Positions 16,511-24,849 of a DNA stretch of 64,000 nt are shown here, piece by piece (positions within the stretch are counted from its first letter, which is position 1; each line of letters opens with the position of its first letter). The translations under genes were made by a program, and so were the position numbers. Where the stretch lies: positions 1 through 64,000 of the forward strand of contig JADJXL010000015.1 in NCBI GenBank assembly GCA_016715885.1, in the 5' to 3' direction. Under the pieces are notes generated by a model. That model saw only the letters and a list, made by a program, of their open reading frames with translations. It had not been told where the DNA came from and ran no database searches. The DNA comes from Polyangiaceae bacterium. GTDB taxonomy: Bacteria > Myxococcota_A > Polyangia > Polyangiales > Polyangiaceae.

Positions 16511-17200
16511 TCACCGCGGGTAATACTTCCGCCGCGCAGGAACGCTGACGAGAACGCTGCGACGATCACTCGGAGGCGGCGGCTTTTCACCTTCGCGCAG
16601 CACCATCGCCGTCAAGCGGCCTCCGTAGACGCAACCCGTGTCGACACCCGTGGCGTACGGATGAATCTGCGGCAGTTCCTTCGCGTTGTGCCCGAAGACG
16701 AGATGCGGGGGGCCCGAGTAGACCTCGCCCCACAACGTTGGACCGTAGCGCTCGGTGGGCGTTCCGTACGAATCGAGACATCGGACGTACATGAGTACGC
16801 GAGGGCTTTGTCGATCCATCGGAAACCGTGGATCGACACCGGCGTGCACGACACGAACATTGTGCTCCGGCAGGTCGAGCCAGAGCGGAAGCGATGCGAT
16901 GAAGTCCCAGTGGTGTTGCTTGAACACGCGCACGACTTCTCGCTGCAGCGTTCCCAGAGGCGGCGCGTGTCCACGAGGAGCCTGGCGGTGACGCAGCAAG
17001 CGGTCTTCGTGGTTGCCTCGAACGACACGTGCGGAGACTTTTTGGAGCAAGTCTACGGTGCCGGCGGGATTGGGACCTCGAACGACGAGGTCTCCGACAG
17101 ACACGAGTTGATCAGAAGATCCGAACCCGATGAGTGACAACAAGTCTTCGAGTTCGTCACGACAACCGTGCAGATCACCGATGATGATCGAGCGCGCCAT
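16511..17200 (-). CDS. Calcineurin-type metallophosphoesterase (ApaH/PrpE-like)
   Basis: The ATG at 17200 begins MARSIIIGDLHGCRDELEDL; an alternative GTG at 17230 would overlap the end of glgC. All phosphoesterase motifs are present: GDLHG, GDLVVRGPN, GNHED, a conserved VVHAGVD and FGHN. By family it is a Ser/Thr phosphatase or diadenosine tetraphosphatase-like hydrolase using two metal ions; the substrate is not determined. It follows glgC closely in the same operon. Confidence 0.85.
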   Translation of the reverse strand: MARSIIIGDLHGCRDELEDLLSLIGFGSSDQLVSVGDLVVRGPNPAGTVDLLQKVSARVVRGNHEDRLLRHRQAPRGHAPPLGTLQREVVRVFKQHHWDFIASLPLWLDLPEHNVRVVHAGVDPRFPMDRQSPRVLMYVRCLDSYGTPTERYGPTLWGEVYSGPPHLVFGHNAKELPQIHPYATGVDTGCVYGGRLTAMVLREGEKPPPPSDRRSVLVSVPARRKYYPR

Positions 17201-17213
17201 GGTGCGGCCGTGT

Positions 17214-18476
17214 TCAACCAATCTTGGCACGCTTGGGGATCACGACGATGCCCCCATCGCTGACGTACCAACGTTTCTTGTCTTCTTCGAGGTTGTACCC
17301 AATCTCGGCGTGAGCTGGAACTTCGACGTCTTTGTCGATGATTGCGCGGCGAATTTTGGCGTGCCTGCCGATGACGACGTTCTCGAAAAGCACGGACTCT
17401 TCTACGTGGCTGAACGAGTTCACACGGCAGCGGTTCGACAAGACGCTTCGGTGGATGCGACCACCCGAAATGATGCAACCGAGTGACACGAGGCTCTCGG
17501 TCGCGATACCGACGCGCGCGTTCCACTCTTCGCGAAAGACGAACTTGGCCGGCGGGTCGTGACTCATGGCCGTGCGGATGGGCCAGCGTAGGTTGTAGAG
17601 GTTGAAGGCGGGCTGGACGGCGATGAGGTCCATTTGCGCGGCCCAGTAGGCATCGATGGTGCCGATGTCGCGCCAGTACGCGTTGCCTTCGTCTTCACCG
17701 GGCACGCGGTTCGTCTGGAAGTCGTAGACGTGAACGCGTTTGCCCTTGCCGACCATCATCGGGATGATGTCGCGACCGAAGTCGTGAGCGCTTTGTTCTT
17801 TGGCTGCGTCTTCTTCGAGCGCTCCGAGCAAATCGTTTGTGTTGAAAATATAATTGCCCATGGACGCGAGCGCGAGGTTCGGATGTCCGGGCATGGGCGG
17901 AGGGTCGGCAACCTTCTCGTGGAAGGCGATGATGCGACCTTGAGCGTCGGCTTCGATGACGCCGAACGCGCGTGCTTCGTGACGCGGCACCGGGATCGCT
18001 GCGACGGTGACTTCGGCTTGCGTGTCGAGGTGCTGCGCGAGCATCTGACGCATGTCCATCTTGTAGACATGGTCGCCGCCGAAGATGCACACGTACTCGG
18101 GGTGCTCGTCGGTGATGATGTGTTGCGTTTGGAAGACGGCGTCGGCGGAGCCTTTGAACCAGCTCTTGCCGGTGCGCTGTTGCGCTGGGATCGTCTCGAT
18201 GAAGTTGTCGAGCATGGGCGAGAGGCGCCATGCGCGAGCGATGTGTTCTTCGAGCGAGGCGCTCTTGTACTGCGTGAGCACCTTGATTTTGTGCAGTCCC
18301 GAGTTGACGAAGTTCGACAGAACGATGTCGATGATTCGATATCGCCCTCCGAACGGAACCGCAGGCTTGGCGCGGTCGTGGGTGAGTGGTCCGAGCCTTC
18401 GTCCTTCGCCGCCCGCCAGGATCATCACCAAAACGCGTGAGGTCTCGAACGGAGCGCGCAGCTTGGTCTCGCGCAT
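17214..18476 (-). CDS. glgC: Glucose-1-phosphate adenylyltransferase GlgC
   Basis: The 420-residue product carries the nucleotidyltransferase signature ILAGGEGRRLGPLTHDRAKP and AVPFGGRYRIIDIVLSN, the regulatory/catalytic IFGGDHVYKMD, the substrate loop FHEKVADPP, and a left-handed beta-helix C-terminal domain. It makes ADP-glucose from glucose-1-phosphate and ATP, the first committed step of glycogen synthesis. It is the promoter-proximal gene of the five-gene leftward run. No other glg gene is nearby, although a GH65 enzyme lies at 44 kb. Confidence 0.96.
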   Translation of the reverse strand: MRETKLRAPFETSRVLVMILAGGEGRRLGPLTHDRAKPAVPFGGRYRIIDIVLSNFVNSGLHKIKVLTQYKSASLEEHIARAWRLSPMLDNFIETIPAQQRTGKSWFKGSADAVFQTQHIITDEHPEYVCIFGGDHVYKMDMRQMLAQHLDTQAEVTVAAIPVPRHEARAFGVIEADAQGRIIAFHEKVADPPPMPGHPNLALASMGNYIFNTNDLLGALEEDAAKEQSAHDFGRDIIPMMVGKGKRVHVYDFQTNRVPGEDEGNAYWRDIGTIDAYWAAQMDLIAVQPAFNLYNLRWPIRTAMSHDPPAKFVFREEWNARVGIATESLVSLGCIISGGRIHRSVLSNRCRVNSFSHVEESVLFENVVIGRHAKIRRAIIDKDVEVPAHAEIGYNLEEDKKRWYVSDGGIVVIPKRAKIG

Positions 18477-18641
18477 GATGAGAGGAGACTATCGCACCTT
18501 GATTGGCTGGGCGAACGGAGAGCGAGGCGTTTCTCTTTACGGCTCATGGGCGGTCGTGTTAGCGCTCTTGTGCCCCGCGCCCCTGCCCAGGGCGGCTGCT
18601 TGCGCCATTGGGCGTGTGCCTTTTTGCAGCCGGAGACATCC

Positions 18642-19349
18642 ATGAACGTTCGACACGCACTTCTTCTCGCACTCGCATCCGTCGCTGTCTCGGCCACGCT
18701 CGGCTGCGGTCCCGCTGAAGAGCCTTACAAGCCGAAGCCAGCAGTCAGTGGAAAGAAGGCTTCGATGCCTGCCGTTCCGACGCTGCCGCAAAAGCCCAAG
18801 AAGGGCGCGGACGGCTCGTACACGGTTTATGGCGTCACGCACGATCTGCGCAGCCGCGTCCACTTCGAAGACGTCAACGGCAAACAGCTCTCGATCACCG
18901 GCTACATCGTCAAGACAAACTACGACGAAGCGCCGAAGTGCGCGATCCACAAGACGGGCAAAGGTGACCCGCCGGATTGCAAAGCTCCGGTCCCCACGTT
19001 CTGGATCGCCGACGACAAGGGCGAGACCAAGGACATGATCGCCGTCATGGGCTGGGCTTCGAACTTCGCGCAGGTCTTCACGTTGATCGAAGCGATCGAT
19101 CGCCAGCCGAAAGGCAAAGAAGGCGAAGCGAAGTTGAGCGACGAGTTCTGGGGTGCGGACCTGCCGAACCCGATCCCCAATGTTGGGGCGAAGGTCAAGG
19201 TCACAGGCAACTACGCCATCACATTCACGAAGGCGAGCTCTGGGACCGCGGCGAACCCCAAGTACGGGATCATGACCGTGGAGAAGGTCGAGTACCTCGA
19301 GCCGCCGACCGAGAAGGCGTACCTGCCCGGCATGAAGAAGAAGCCGTAA
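18642..19349 (+). CDS. Predicted lipoprotein of unknown function
   Basis: The start MNVRHALLLALASVAVSATL with lipobox ...ATLGC fits better than an upstream in-frame start at 18546. The mature part of about 215 residues is Lys/Pro-rich first, then a compact domain with a CAIHKTG...DC pair and a beta-rich end (GAKVKVTGNYAITF, KYGIMTVEKVEYL), which resembles an OB-like fold. No family is recognised. It is transcribed away from glgC, about 165 bases from its start, so the two promoters are divergent. Confidence 0.75.
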   Translation: MNVRHALLLALASVAVSATLGCGPAEEPYKPKPAVSGKKASMPAVPTLPQKPKKGADGSYTVYGVTHDLRSRVHFEDVNGKQLSITGYIVKTNYDEAPKCAIHKTGKGDPPDCKAPVPTFWIADDKGETKDMIAVMGWASNFAQVFTLIEAIDRQPKGKEGEAKLSDEFWGADLPNPIPNVGAKVKVTGNYAITFTKASSGTAANPKYGIMTVEKVEYLEPPTEKAYLPGMKKKP

Positions 19350-19522
19350 ACGCTGCGGCTCGTTCCTTCGTCGCTTGCGACCCGCTCGTCGGGAGTCGTG
19401 TGGGAATCGATTTGTGCGGCTTCCTTTCGATTCGTTCGAGGCCGGGCAGTCGATGTCACGCATCGGTGTGACTGAAATACTTGCCGTAACAGCCCACGAT
19501 CTGCCACGCTCGCGTGGTGCGC

Positions 19523-20215
19523 ATGGTCTACCGAAACTTCCTAGCAACCGCATTGCTCGCTCTCGCACTCGCTCCTGTCGCGTGCGGAGGGAACAAACCC
19601 GACCCCAAAACGACCGACGATCTCGAGGCCGACGCAAAGGCCAATCAGCCGCCGCCCGAGCCGAAGTGCGATTCGCTCGACGACATGTGTACCGCAAAAG
19701 CGGATACCGTCGCCGCAGTGAAGAGTGCGACGCTGGAGTTCAAGCCACCGGAGAAGTGGAAGTACGCAGTGCTCGAATCGCACTCGTTCATGCATGCGTC
19801 GAAAGAGCCCAATGCTGCGGTGCTCGCGATCGGTTCCTACACGCCGGACAAAGACGCAAAGAAGAACGACGCTGCGCGTGATGCCGCGTTTGCCGATCTG
19901 CTGAAGGCCCTCGGTGCAACGCTTCCCAAGAACTACAAGGTCGCTTGGAAGAAGCCCGAGAATCCGATCGAGGCCAATGACATCAAGATGGGCGTGTGGG
20001 TTGCGCCAGGCGGTGAGCGTGAGGTTTTGAAGGACAAGAAGGGCAGCGTGATGATCGTGCACGCGCCCGTGGATGCAACGCACAACTTGATCGCAGTCGG
20101 ATTCGTTCTCGACGACGACGTCAAAGGCCAAGAAGCCGTCCAAGCCGTACTGACGAGCATCAAGGCTGGCGGCGACGCCAAAGATGACGGCAAGTCCGAC
20201 GGCGACAAGAAATAG
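19523..20215 (+). CDS. Predicted lipoprotein of unknown function
   Basis: Begins MVYRNFLATALLALALAPVA followed by CGG, a clear lipobox. The 230-residue protein has an acidic Pro-rich linker and one globular domain (LEFKPPEKWKYAVLESHSFM, VMIVHAPVDATHNLIAVGFV). The end is a charged Asp/Lys tail. The gene ends 17 bases before the pseudokinase gene and probably forms an operon with it. Function unknown. Confidence 0.75.
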   Translation: MVYRNFLATALLALALAPVACGGNKPDPKTTDDLEADAKANQPPPEPKCDSLDDMCTAKADTVAAVKSATLEFKPPEKWKYAVLESHSFMHASKEPNAAVLAIGSYTPDKDAKKNDAARDAAFADLLKALGATLPKNYKVAWKKPENPIEANDIKMGVWVAPGGEREVLKDKKGSVMIVHAPVDATHNLIAVGFVLDDDVKGQEAVQAVLTSIKAGGDAKDDGKSDGDKK

Positions 20216-20232
20216 TTCACCCAAGGAATGTC

Positions 20233-21903
20233 GTGACCGCGCCTCAGCTTTCACCCGGCTATGTCATTGCCGGAAAGTATTCGGTTCAGGCCCTTTTGGG
20301 CTATGGCGGCTCTTCGGCCACCTACCGCGTCGTCGACGCGACGGGCAATGCGTTCGCGGTGCGTATCTACGCGCCGAGCATCGCGCAGCGTCCCGAAGTG
20401 ATGGCGATGATCGAGCAGATTTATTCTGCGACCAATGGCTTGCCACCTGACAGCGTGCTGCCCGTGCTCGATGCTGGGTACGATCCGCAGACGGCGGCGC
20501 CGTTTACGGCAACCGAGTACAGCGCGGCCCCGTCACTCGCACAGCTCGCGTCTCAGAGGCCGCTTGCGCCCCCGGAGGTCGCGCAGATTGCGCAGAACTT
20601 GGCGCGCGTGCTCGAAGGCGCACACGCACGACAACTCATGCACCATGCCCTGAAGCCGACGAACGTGTTCGTCGCGCCGCAAGGGTTCGTCGTGCGCGTG
20701 ATGGACTTCGGAGCGGGCCTCGCGCGAAGTTACGAACAGACAAACGAAGGGTACGCCATTGCGGCTCCGTGGGTTGCGCCCGAGCAGATGCAAGGGAGCG
20801 CTCCTGCAGGCGCCGCGGCAGACGTGTTCGCCATGGGGCTGCTCTTGTTCTACGCGCTCACGGGACGGCCCTACTGGCGCTCTTGCCAAAGCGCGCAACC
20901 CGACTTCGGTGCGTGGCAACAAGAGCTCGTTGGTCCTCGCGTACCGGCGTCGCAACGAGCCATCGAGGTGGGTGCGCAAGTCTCGCCGGTGCTCGACGCC
21001 GTGTTCAGCCGAGCGCTCGCCGTGGATCCAAATGAACGTTTCCGCCAAGTGAGCGATCTGGCCGCAGCGTTTGCCGCGGCTGCAAACATGCCCGATTCGG
21101 CCGTGGGCGCGACGGTTGCTTTCCCTGCCATCGGCAGCGCCGATCCCATGGGACCGACGGCTGCAGCGCCGGTGTATCAACCGCCTGGCCAAGACGCTGG
21201 CGGATATCCGCCTGCACCGGGCGCCAACATGGGCGGCATGGGCGCACCCGCGATGGGCGGCATGGGTGGACCCGCCATGGGCGGCATGGGCGGACCCGCC
21301 ATGGACGCTGGCCCGAATGCGGCCATGGGACAAATGGGCGGCGCGCCGTCTTTCGATAGCGGCGGTGGAAGGCCCAAGAACCTTCCCATCATCATTGGCG
21401 TCGCAGCCGTCGTATTGGTGGGTGGAATCATCGGACTCATTGTCGCTTTCAGCGGCGACAAGAAAGACGATAGCGAACAACCCATTGCCATTGGCGACAC
21501 GGCCGGTTCGAATGCGGGTGCAAGCGCTGCTCCCCCACCCGAGCCACCGCCGAGCGCAGTGGCGTCTGCAGAACCGCCACCGCCCGCCGAAGGCGAAGTG
21601 CTCATCAAGTGCTCGCCCGCGTGCGACGAAATCAAAATCGACGACAACAAGGTGGAAGACCCGAAGACGCCGATGAAAATCGCGGCGGGCACCCACAAGG
21701 TCAGTGTGTCGAAAAGCGGTTATCAGTCGCAGGACGAAGACATCACGGTCGAAGCGGGCAAGAAATTCGAGAAAGAGTACAAGCTCACGGCCGTGCCCAC
21801 GCAAACGACGACCACGAAAACCACAGGGCCGTCGACCAAGACCGGAACGGTGAAGCCACAGCCGAAATGCACGGGAACCGGCATTTTCAAGCGCTGCAAA
21901 TAA
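20233..21903 (+). CDS. Membrane pseudokinase (Ser/Thr kinase fold) with C-terminal PEGA domain
   Basis: GTG start behind CAAGGAA. Residues about 12-290 have the kinase fold with a Gly-rich loop (LLGYGGSSATYRV), DFG (MDFGAG, Asp158) and APE (WVAPEQM). The ATP lysine is Arg44 (FAVRIY), and the catalytic loop reads HHALKPTN with Ala139 in place of Asp. Two essential residues are thus lost and catalysis is unlikely. A low-complexity GGMG region (about 330-370) leads to a transmembrane helix (PIIIGVAAVVLVGGIIGLIV). The exterior PEGA domain (GTHKVSVSKSGYQSQDED) follows and the protein ends with a basic tail. Likely a scaffold or sensor; partner unknown. Confidence 0.88.
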   Translation: MTAPQLSPGYVIAGKYSVQALLGYGGSSATYRVVDATGNAFAVRIYAPSIAQRPEVMAMIEQIYSATNGLPPDSVLPVLDAGYDPQTAAPFTATEYSAAPSLAQLASQRPLAPPEVAQIAQNLARVLEGAHARQLMHHALKPTNVFVAPQGFVVRVMDFGAGLARSYEQTNEGYAIAAPWVAPEQMQGSAPAGAAADVFAMGLLLFYALTGRPYWRSCQSAQPDFGAWQQELVGPRVPASQRAIEVGAQVSPVLDAVFSRALAVDPNERFRQVSDLAAAFAAAANMPDSAVGATVAFPAIGSADPMGPTAAAPVYQPPGQDAGGYPPAPGANMGGMGAPAMGGMGGPAMGGMGGPAMDAGPNAAMGQMGGAPSFDSGGGRPKNLPIIIGVAAVVLVGGIIGLIVAFSGDKKDDSEQPIAIGDTAGSNAGASAAPPPEPPPSAVASAEPPPPAEGEVLIKCSPACDEIKIDDNKVEDPKTPMKIAAGTHKVSVSKSGYQSQDEDITVEAGKKFEKEYKLTAVPTQTTTTKTTGPSTKTGTVKPQPKCTGTGIFKRCK

Positions 21904-22060
21904 TCCCGCCGCACCGTCTTTCCCCCATTCCCAAATTACCCAGCAGCCTGTGGAAGTATCGATCGCCGCTCGGCTTTCGTTCCCACGGCTCGGGCCCCAT
22001 GTTCGCCACGCAGGAACCTCATCGAGGTTCATGAATGCGAAAAGAGCGAAAGGGGGGGTC

Positions 22061-22873
22061 ATGGCGATGCAACTGATTACTTCGCGGATTGGGAAAACCT
22101 TGCTGAATATCGTGTCGGTCTTCGCGCCGACATTGTCGAACGCGGCGCAAGCTGGCGAGGATATGGGTCAAGCAGCAACGGCCACGGGCGCCCCGTCCAA
22201 AGTACGCGCCACCGTTCTCTTGGAGCACCGCCTCTCCGAATTGATTACGACAAGTGGGCAAGCCACCGTCGTCAGCCAGCCCGATGCATTACGAGTCGAC
22301 TTGGGTGTCGAAGTTCGCGCGCGTATGCTCACGCAAGCGCGAGACGAGCTTGCCACCAAAGTCGAGCAACTCACGCAAGCCATGAAAGCGCTCGGACGCG
22401 AAAATCTCTCGATGCAAACGTCCGAGATTCGCATCTCGCCGCTTTACGACGAATCCGAGGAGGCACAACTCCCGCGTATCGTCGGTTATCGCGCACGCAT
22501 TACGATGACCATTACGCTCGAAGACGTCGATCCGGCAAAGGTCGGCGCGGAAGCCGTCGTCGTCGTGGATACGGGCGTCGATGCGGGGGCCAATATCGTA
22601 GAAGGTTTGTCCTTCTTCCTCTCTCACCCCGAACAGGCTCGAGAGCGCGCCCTCAAATTGGCCGTGGCCGATGCCGAACGTAGCGCCAAAACCATGGCGG
22701 AAGCCGCAGGATTGCGTATCGACGCCGTGCACGACGTCAATGGTACGCCCGAGCGCCCGATGCCCATCATGTTCAGCGATGAGCTTGCACTACGCGCCTC
22801 GCTGAAAATCGAACCCGGAGAGGTGACGACGACCGCAAACGTGACGGTTCGATATCACTTCACCCGACCGTGA
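22061..22873 (+). CDS. SIMPL-domain (DUF541) protein
   Basis: The ATG at 22061 follows a GGGGGG ribosome site; the frame is open further upstream but without signals. 270 residues, with a weak exported start (TLLNIVSVFAPTLSNAAQA). The domain shows the SIMPL pattern: TSGQATVVSQPDALRVDLGV, LTQARDELATKVEQLTQAMK, IVGYRARITMTITLEDVD, and the ending VTTTANVTVRYHF. Family members are periplasmic or surface proteins of uncertain role in stress and envelope. The 3' end overlaps the convergent PGPGW gene by 19 bases. Confidence 0.8.
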   Translation: MAMQLITSRIGKTLLNIVSVFAPTLSNAAQAGEDMGQAATATGAPSKVRATVLLEHRLSELITTSGQATVVSQPDALRVDLGVEVRARMLTQARDELATKVEQLTQAMKALGRENLSMQTSEIRISPLYDESEEAQLPRIVGYRARITMTITLEDVDPAKVGAEAVVVVDTGVDAGANIVEGLSFFLSHPEQARERALKLAVADAERSAKTMAEAAGLRIDAVHDVNGTPERPMPIMFSDELALRASLKIEPGEVTTTANVTVRYHFTRP

Positions 22874-23349
22874 ACGTCGTTCTGCATGCCAATCGATTCG
22901 GGCAGTGCCTTTCGCTCGAAAGGCACGGGTCCGTCGAATACCCGAAGCGGCGGTTTTCCAAAGCGCGCGCGCATTCGATTGCATGCTGACAGAATTGCCG
23001 GCGTCGCAATGATCCGCCGCTCGATTGCGCGTTTGCCCGGAAGGTCCAAAAGGACGATTCCAATGAACATCGTCAAGAGGCCCTGACCGGGCACGCCGGG
23101 CAGCGACAGGAAAAGGCCCAGCATCACGAGTCCAACGCCCACGACATTTTTGATGCCAATGCCCAAAAGGCGCTGCCACCTCGGGCGATGCGTCCAAAAT
23201 GATTCCGACCGATGGGAAAGAAAATAATCCTCCGGTAACCGAAGAATCACGATCATCGCAGCGACGAGACTAACGACCAGGCTCACGCCAAAAATGACGA
23301 GACCCCAGCCAATTCGAGACGCATGCGTTTGGAAATATTCCGGGATCAT
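22855..23349 (-). CDS. PGPGW-family transmembrane protein
   Basis: 164 residues with two to three predicted membrane helices (RIGWGLVIFGVSLVVSLVAA, NVVGVGLVMLGLFLSL) around the signature LPGVPGQGLLTMFIGIVLLD that defines the PGPGW family. The cytoplasmic tail is basic. Function of the family is unknown. The 3' end runs 19 bases into the convergent SIMPL gene. Confidence 0.8.
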   Translation of the reverse strand: MIPEYFQTHASRIGWGLVIFGVSLVVSLVAAMIVILRLPEDYFLSHRSESFWTHRPRWQRLLGIGIKNVVGVGLVMLGLFLSLPGVPGQGLLTMFIGIVLLDLPGKRAIERRIIATPAILSACNRMRARFGKPPLRVFDGPVPFERKALPESIGMQNDVHGRVK

Positions 23350-23493
23350 TCACTCCGCCCAAATGTTCAAACTGGAGCCGATTGCAGCAAGCTCGGCACT
23401 ACACCTGCCACTGGCCCGCCTCAGCGTAGCGCCTGGATCGGCCCGGGCAACCTGACTGATGGCATTCGAACCCCCGCAAAGGAGATATTTTTC

Positions 23494-23556
23494 ATGAAAA
23501 TCGCACTCGCAAGACTCGCCAATACGCGGTCCATCAGCGAAACTCGCAAGCGATGA
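23494..23556 (+). CDS. 20-codon upstream ORF translationally coupled to the M20 peptidase
   Basis: AAAGGAG (23478-23484) is followed by ATG at 23494 and a 20-residue basic peptide MKIALARLANTRSISETRKR. Its TGA (23554-23556) overlaps the ATG (23553) of the M20 gene as ATGA. The M20 start has no ribosome-binding site of its own, so ribosomes probably reach it by re-initiation after this peptide. There are seven charged residues but no run of one amino acid, so no simple attenuation signal is apparent. Confidence 0.55.
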   Translation: MKIALARLANTRSISETRKR

Positions 23557-24701
23557 TCGAAGAACTCGAGCAATTCCTCCACGAACGGCAAGACGCTGCC
23601 ATTTCGCTCCTCGAACGATTGGTCGAGCAAAACTCGTTCACCGACAACCGCGAAGGAGGCGCCGTCGTGGGCGAGATGCTGGCGGCCGAGCTCCGATCGA
23701 TCGCGGGGATCTCGAGTGTCCGCACCATCCCGAGCGACCGGTTTGCCCCGCATTTGGTGGCGACGACGAATGCCGCTCGCTCCGACTTCGTCGCGCTCGT
23801 CGGACACCTCGATACGGTTTTTCCACCAGGCACGTTCGAAGGCTTTCGGCGCGATGGAGCGCTCATCCGAGGCCCGGGCGTGCTCGACATGAAGGGCGGG
23901 CTCGTCGTCATCCTCGAAGCGCTCCGGGCGCTGTCGCACGTGGGCATTTTGCCGAGTTTGCCCGTGCGATTGGTCATCGTTTCGGATGAAGAGGTTGGAT
24001 CACCCGAAGGTCGAGGCGTCATCGAGCGCGAGCTTGCGGGCGCGCGCGCAGCGCTCGTTTTCGAGGCGGGACGTGCTCAGGATGCAATCATTACGTCTCG
24101 TCGAGGCACGGGAAGTGGTCGAGCCGTCGCGACAGGGCGCGCAGCGCATTCGGGAAACGCGCATGCCGAAGGAGCGAATGCAATTCGTGCACTTTGCCGC
24201 TTCGTCGAATATGCCGAAGAGCTCACGGACTACGCGCGGGGCATAACCGTCAACGTGGGAATCATTCGCGGCGGGACGTCGAAAAACACGGTGCCCGATC
24301 ATGCCGAAGCGCTCATGGATCTACGTTACGAGCGGCTCGTCGACGGCGAATGGCTCATTGCGGCGCTCGAGGATGCCGCACGTCGCGCGGCGATTTCGGG
24401 GACGTCGATCACGCTCGGCACGCAACTTGCGCGCCCGCCGCTCGAACGCACAGCCGCGAACGTGGCGCTGTATCAAGCGTATGCCGCGTGTGCGCGAGCT
24501 GCAGGGTTGGGCGACGGCGAAGCGCCGCTCGTGGGGGGTGGTTCGGATGCGGCGACGACCGCGGCAATGGGCATTGCATCAATCGATGGACTCGGGCCGC
24601 GAGGTGCTGGATTTCACACGCACGACGAGCGCGTGGAGGTTGCGACGATCGTGCCGAAAGCCCAAGCGCTGGCGCGTTTCTTGATGCAAGCAGGGAATTG
24701 A
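23553..24701 (+). CDS. M20-family metallopeptidase (carboxypeptidase G2-like)
   Basis: 382 residues with the di-zinc ligands in order: GHLDTVFPPG (His, Asp), GPGVLDMKGGL, SDEEVGSPEG, VFEAGR and the final GFHTHDER. The dimerisation domain lies between about 180 and 290 (GRAAHSGNAHAEGANAI). It has no signal peptide, so it is cytoplasmic. The closest known relatives cleave C-terminal glutamate from folates or acyl peptides; the substrate here is open. Translation is coupled to the short upstream ORF. Confidence 0.9.
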   Translation: MIEELEQFLHERQDAAISLLERLVEQNSFTDNREGGAVVGEMLAAELRSIAGISSVRTIPSDRFAPHLVATTNAARSDFVALVGHLDTVFPPGTFEGFRRDGALIRGPGVLDMKGGLVVILEALRALSHVGILPSLPVRLVIVSDEEVGSPEGRGVIERELAGARAALVFEAGRAQDAIITSRRGTGSGRAVATGRAAHSGNAHAEGANAIRALCRFVEYAEELTDYARGITVNVGIIRGGTSKNTVPDHAEALMDLRYERLVDGEWLIAALEDAARRAAISGTSITLGTQLARPPLERTAANVALYQAYAACARAAGLGDGEAPLVGGGSDAATTAAMGIASIDGLGPRGAGFHTHDERVEVATIVPKAQALARFLMQAGN

Positions 24702-24849
24702 GCGGATGAGATCTTGAGTGATGCCCGCGCATCTGCGATTCTAAGGGCACCATCGTGCAAACGGCGACGACAGCGTTCCAGCGTGTTTGGGCAAGTGACC
24801 CGACGAGTTGCATTGCTTGCGCGCGGTGTGGTGCATCGAAGGGGGTTTC

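Noticed and set aside
18537..19697. Minus-strand frame of 386 codons over the lipoprotein gene at 18642
   Set aside because: The plus strand has a clear signal peptide and lipobox; the antisense frame spans the divergent promoter region and lacks any domain.
20533..22062. Open frame of 509 codons on the minus strand opposite the pseudokinase gene
   Set aside because: It is antisense to a protein with recognisable kinase and PEGA domains. Its composition is His/Arg-rich as expected for the reverse of a GC-rich gene, with no domain or ribosome site.
22918..22935. A GGCACG-like sigma-54 -24 element
   Set aside because: No GC dinucleotide at the required 10-base spacing, and it lies inside a gene.
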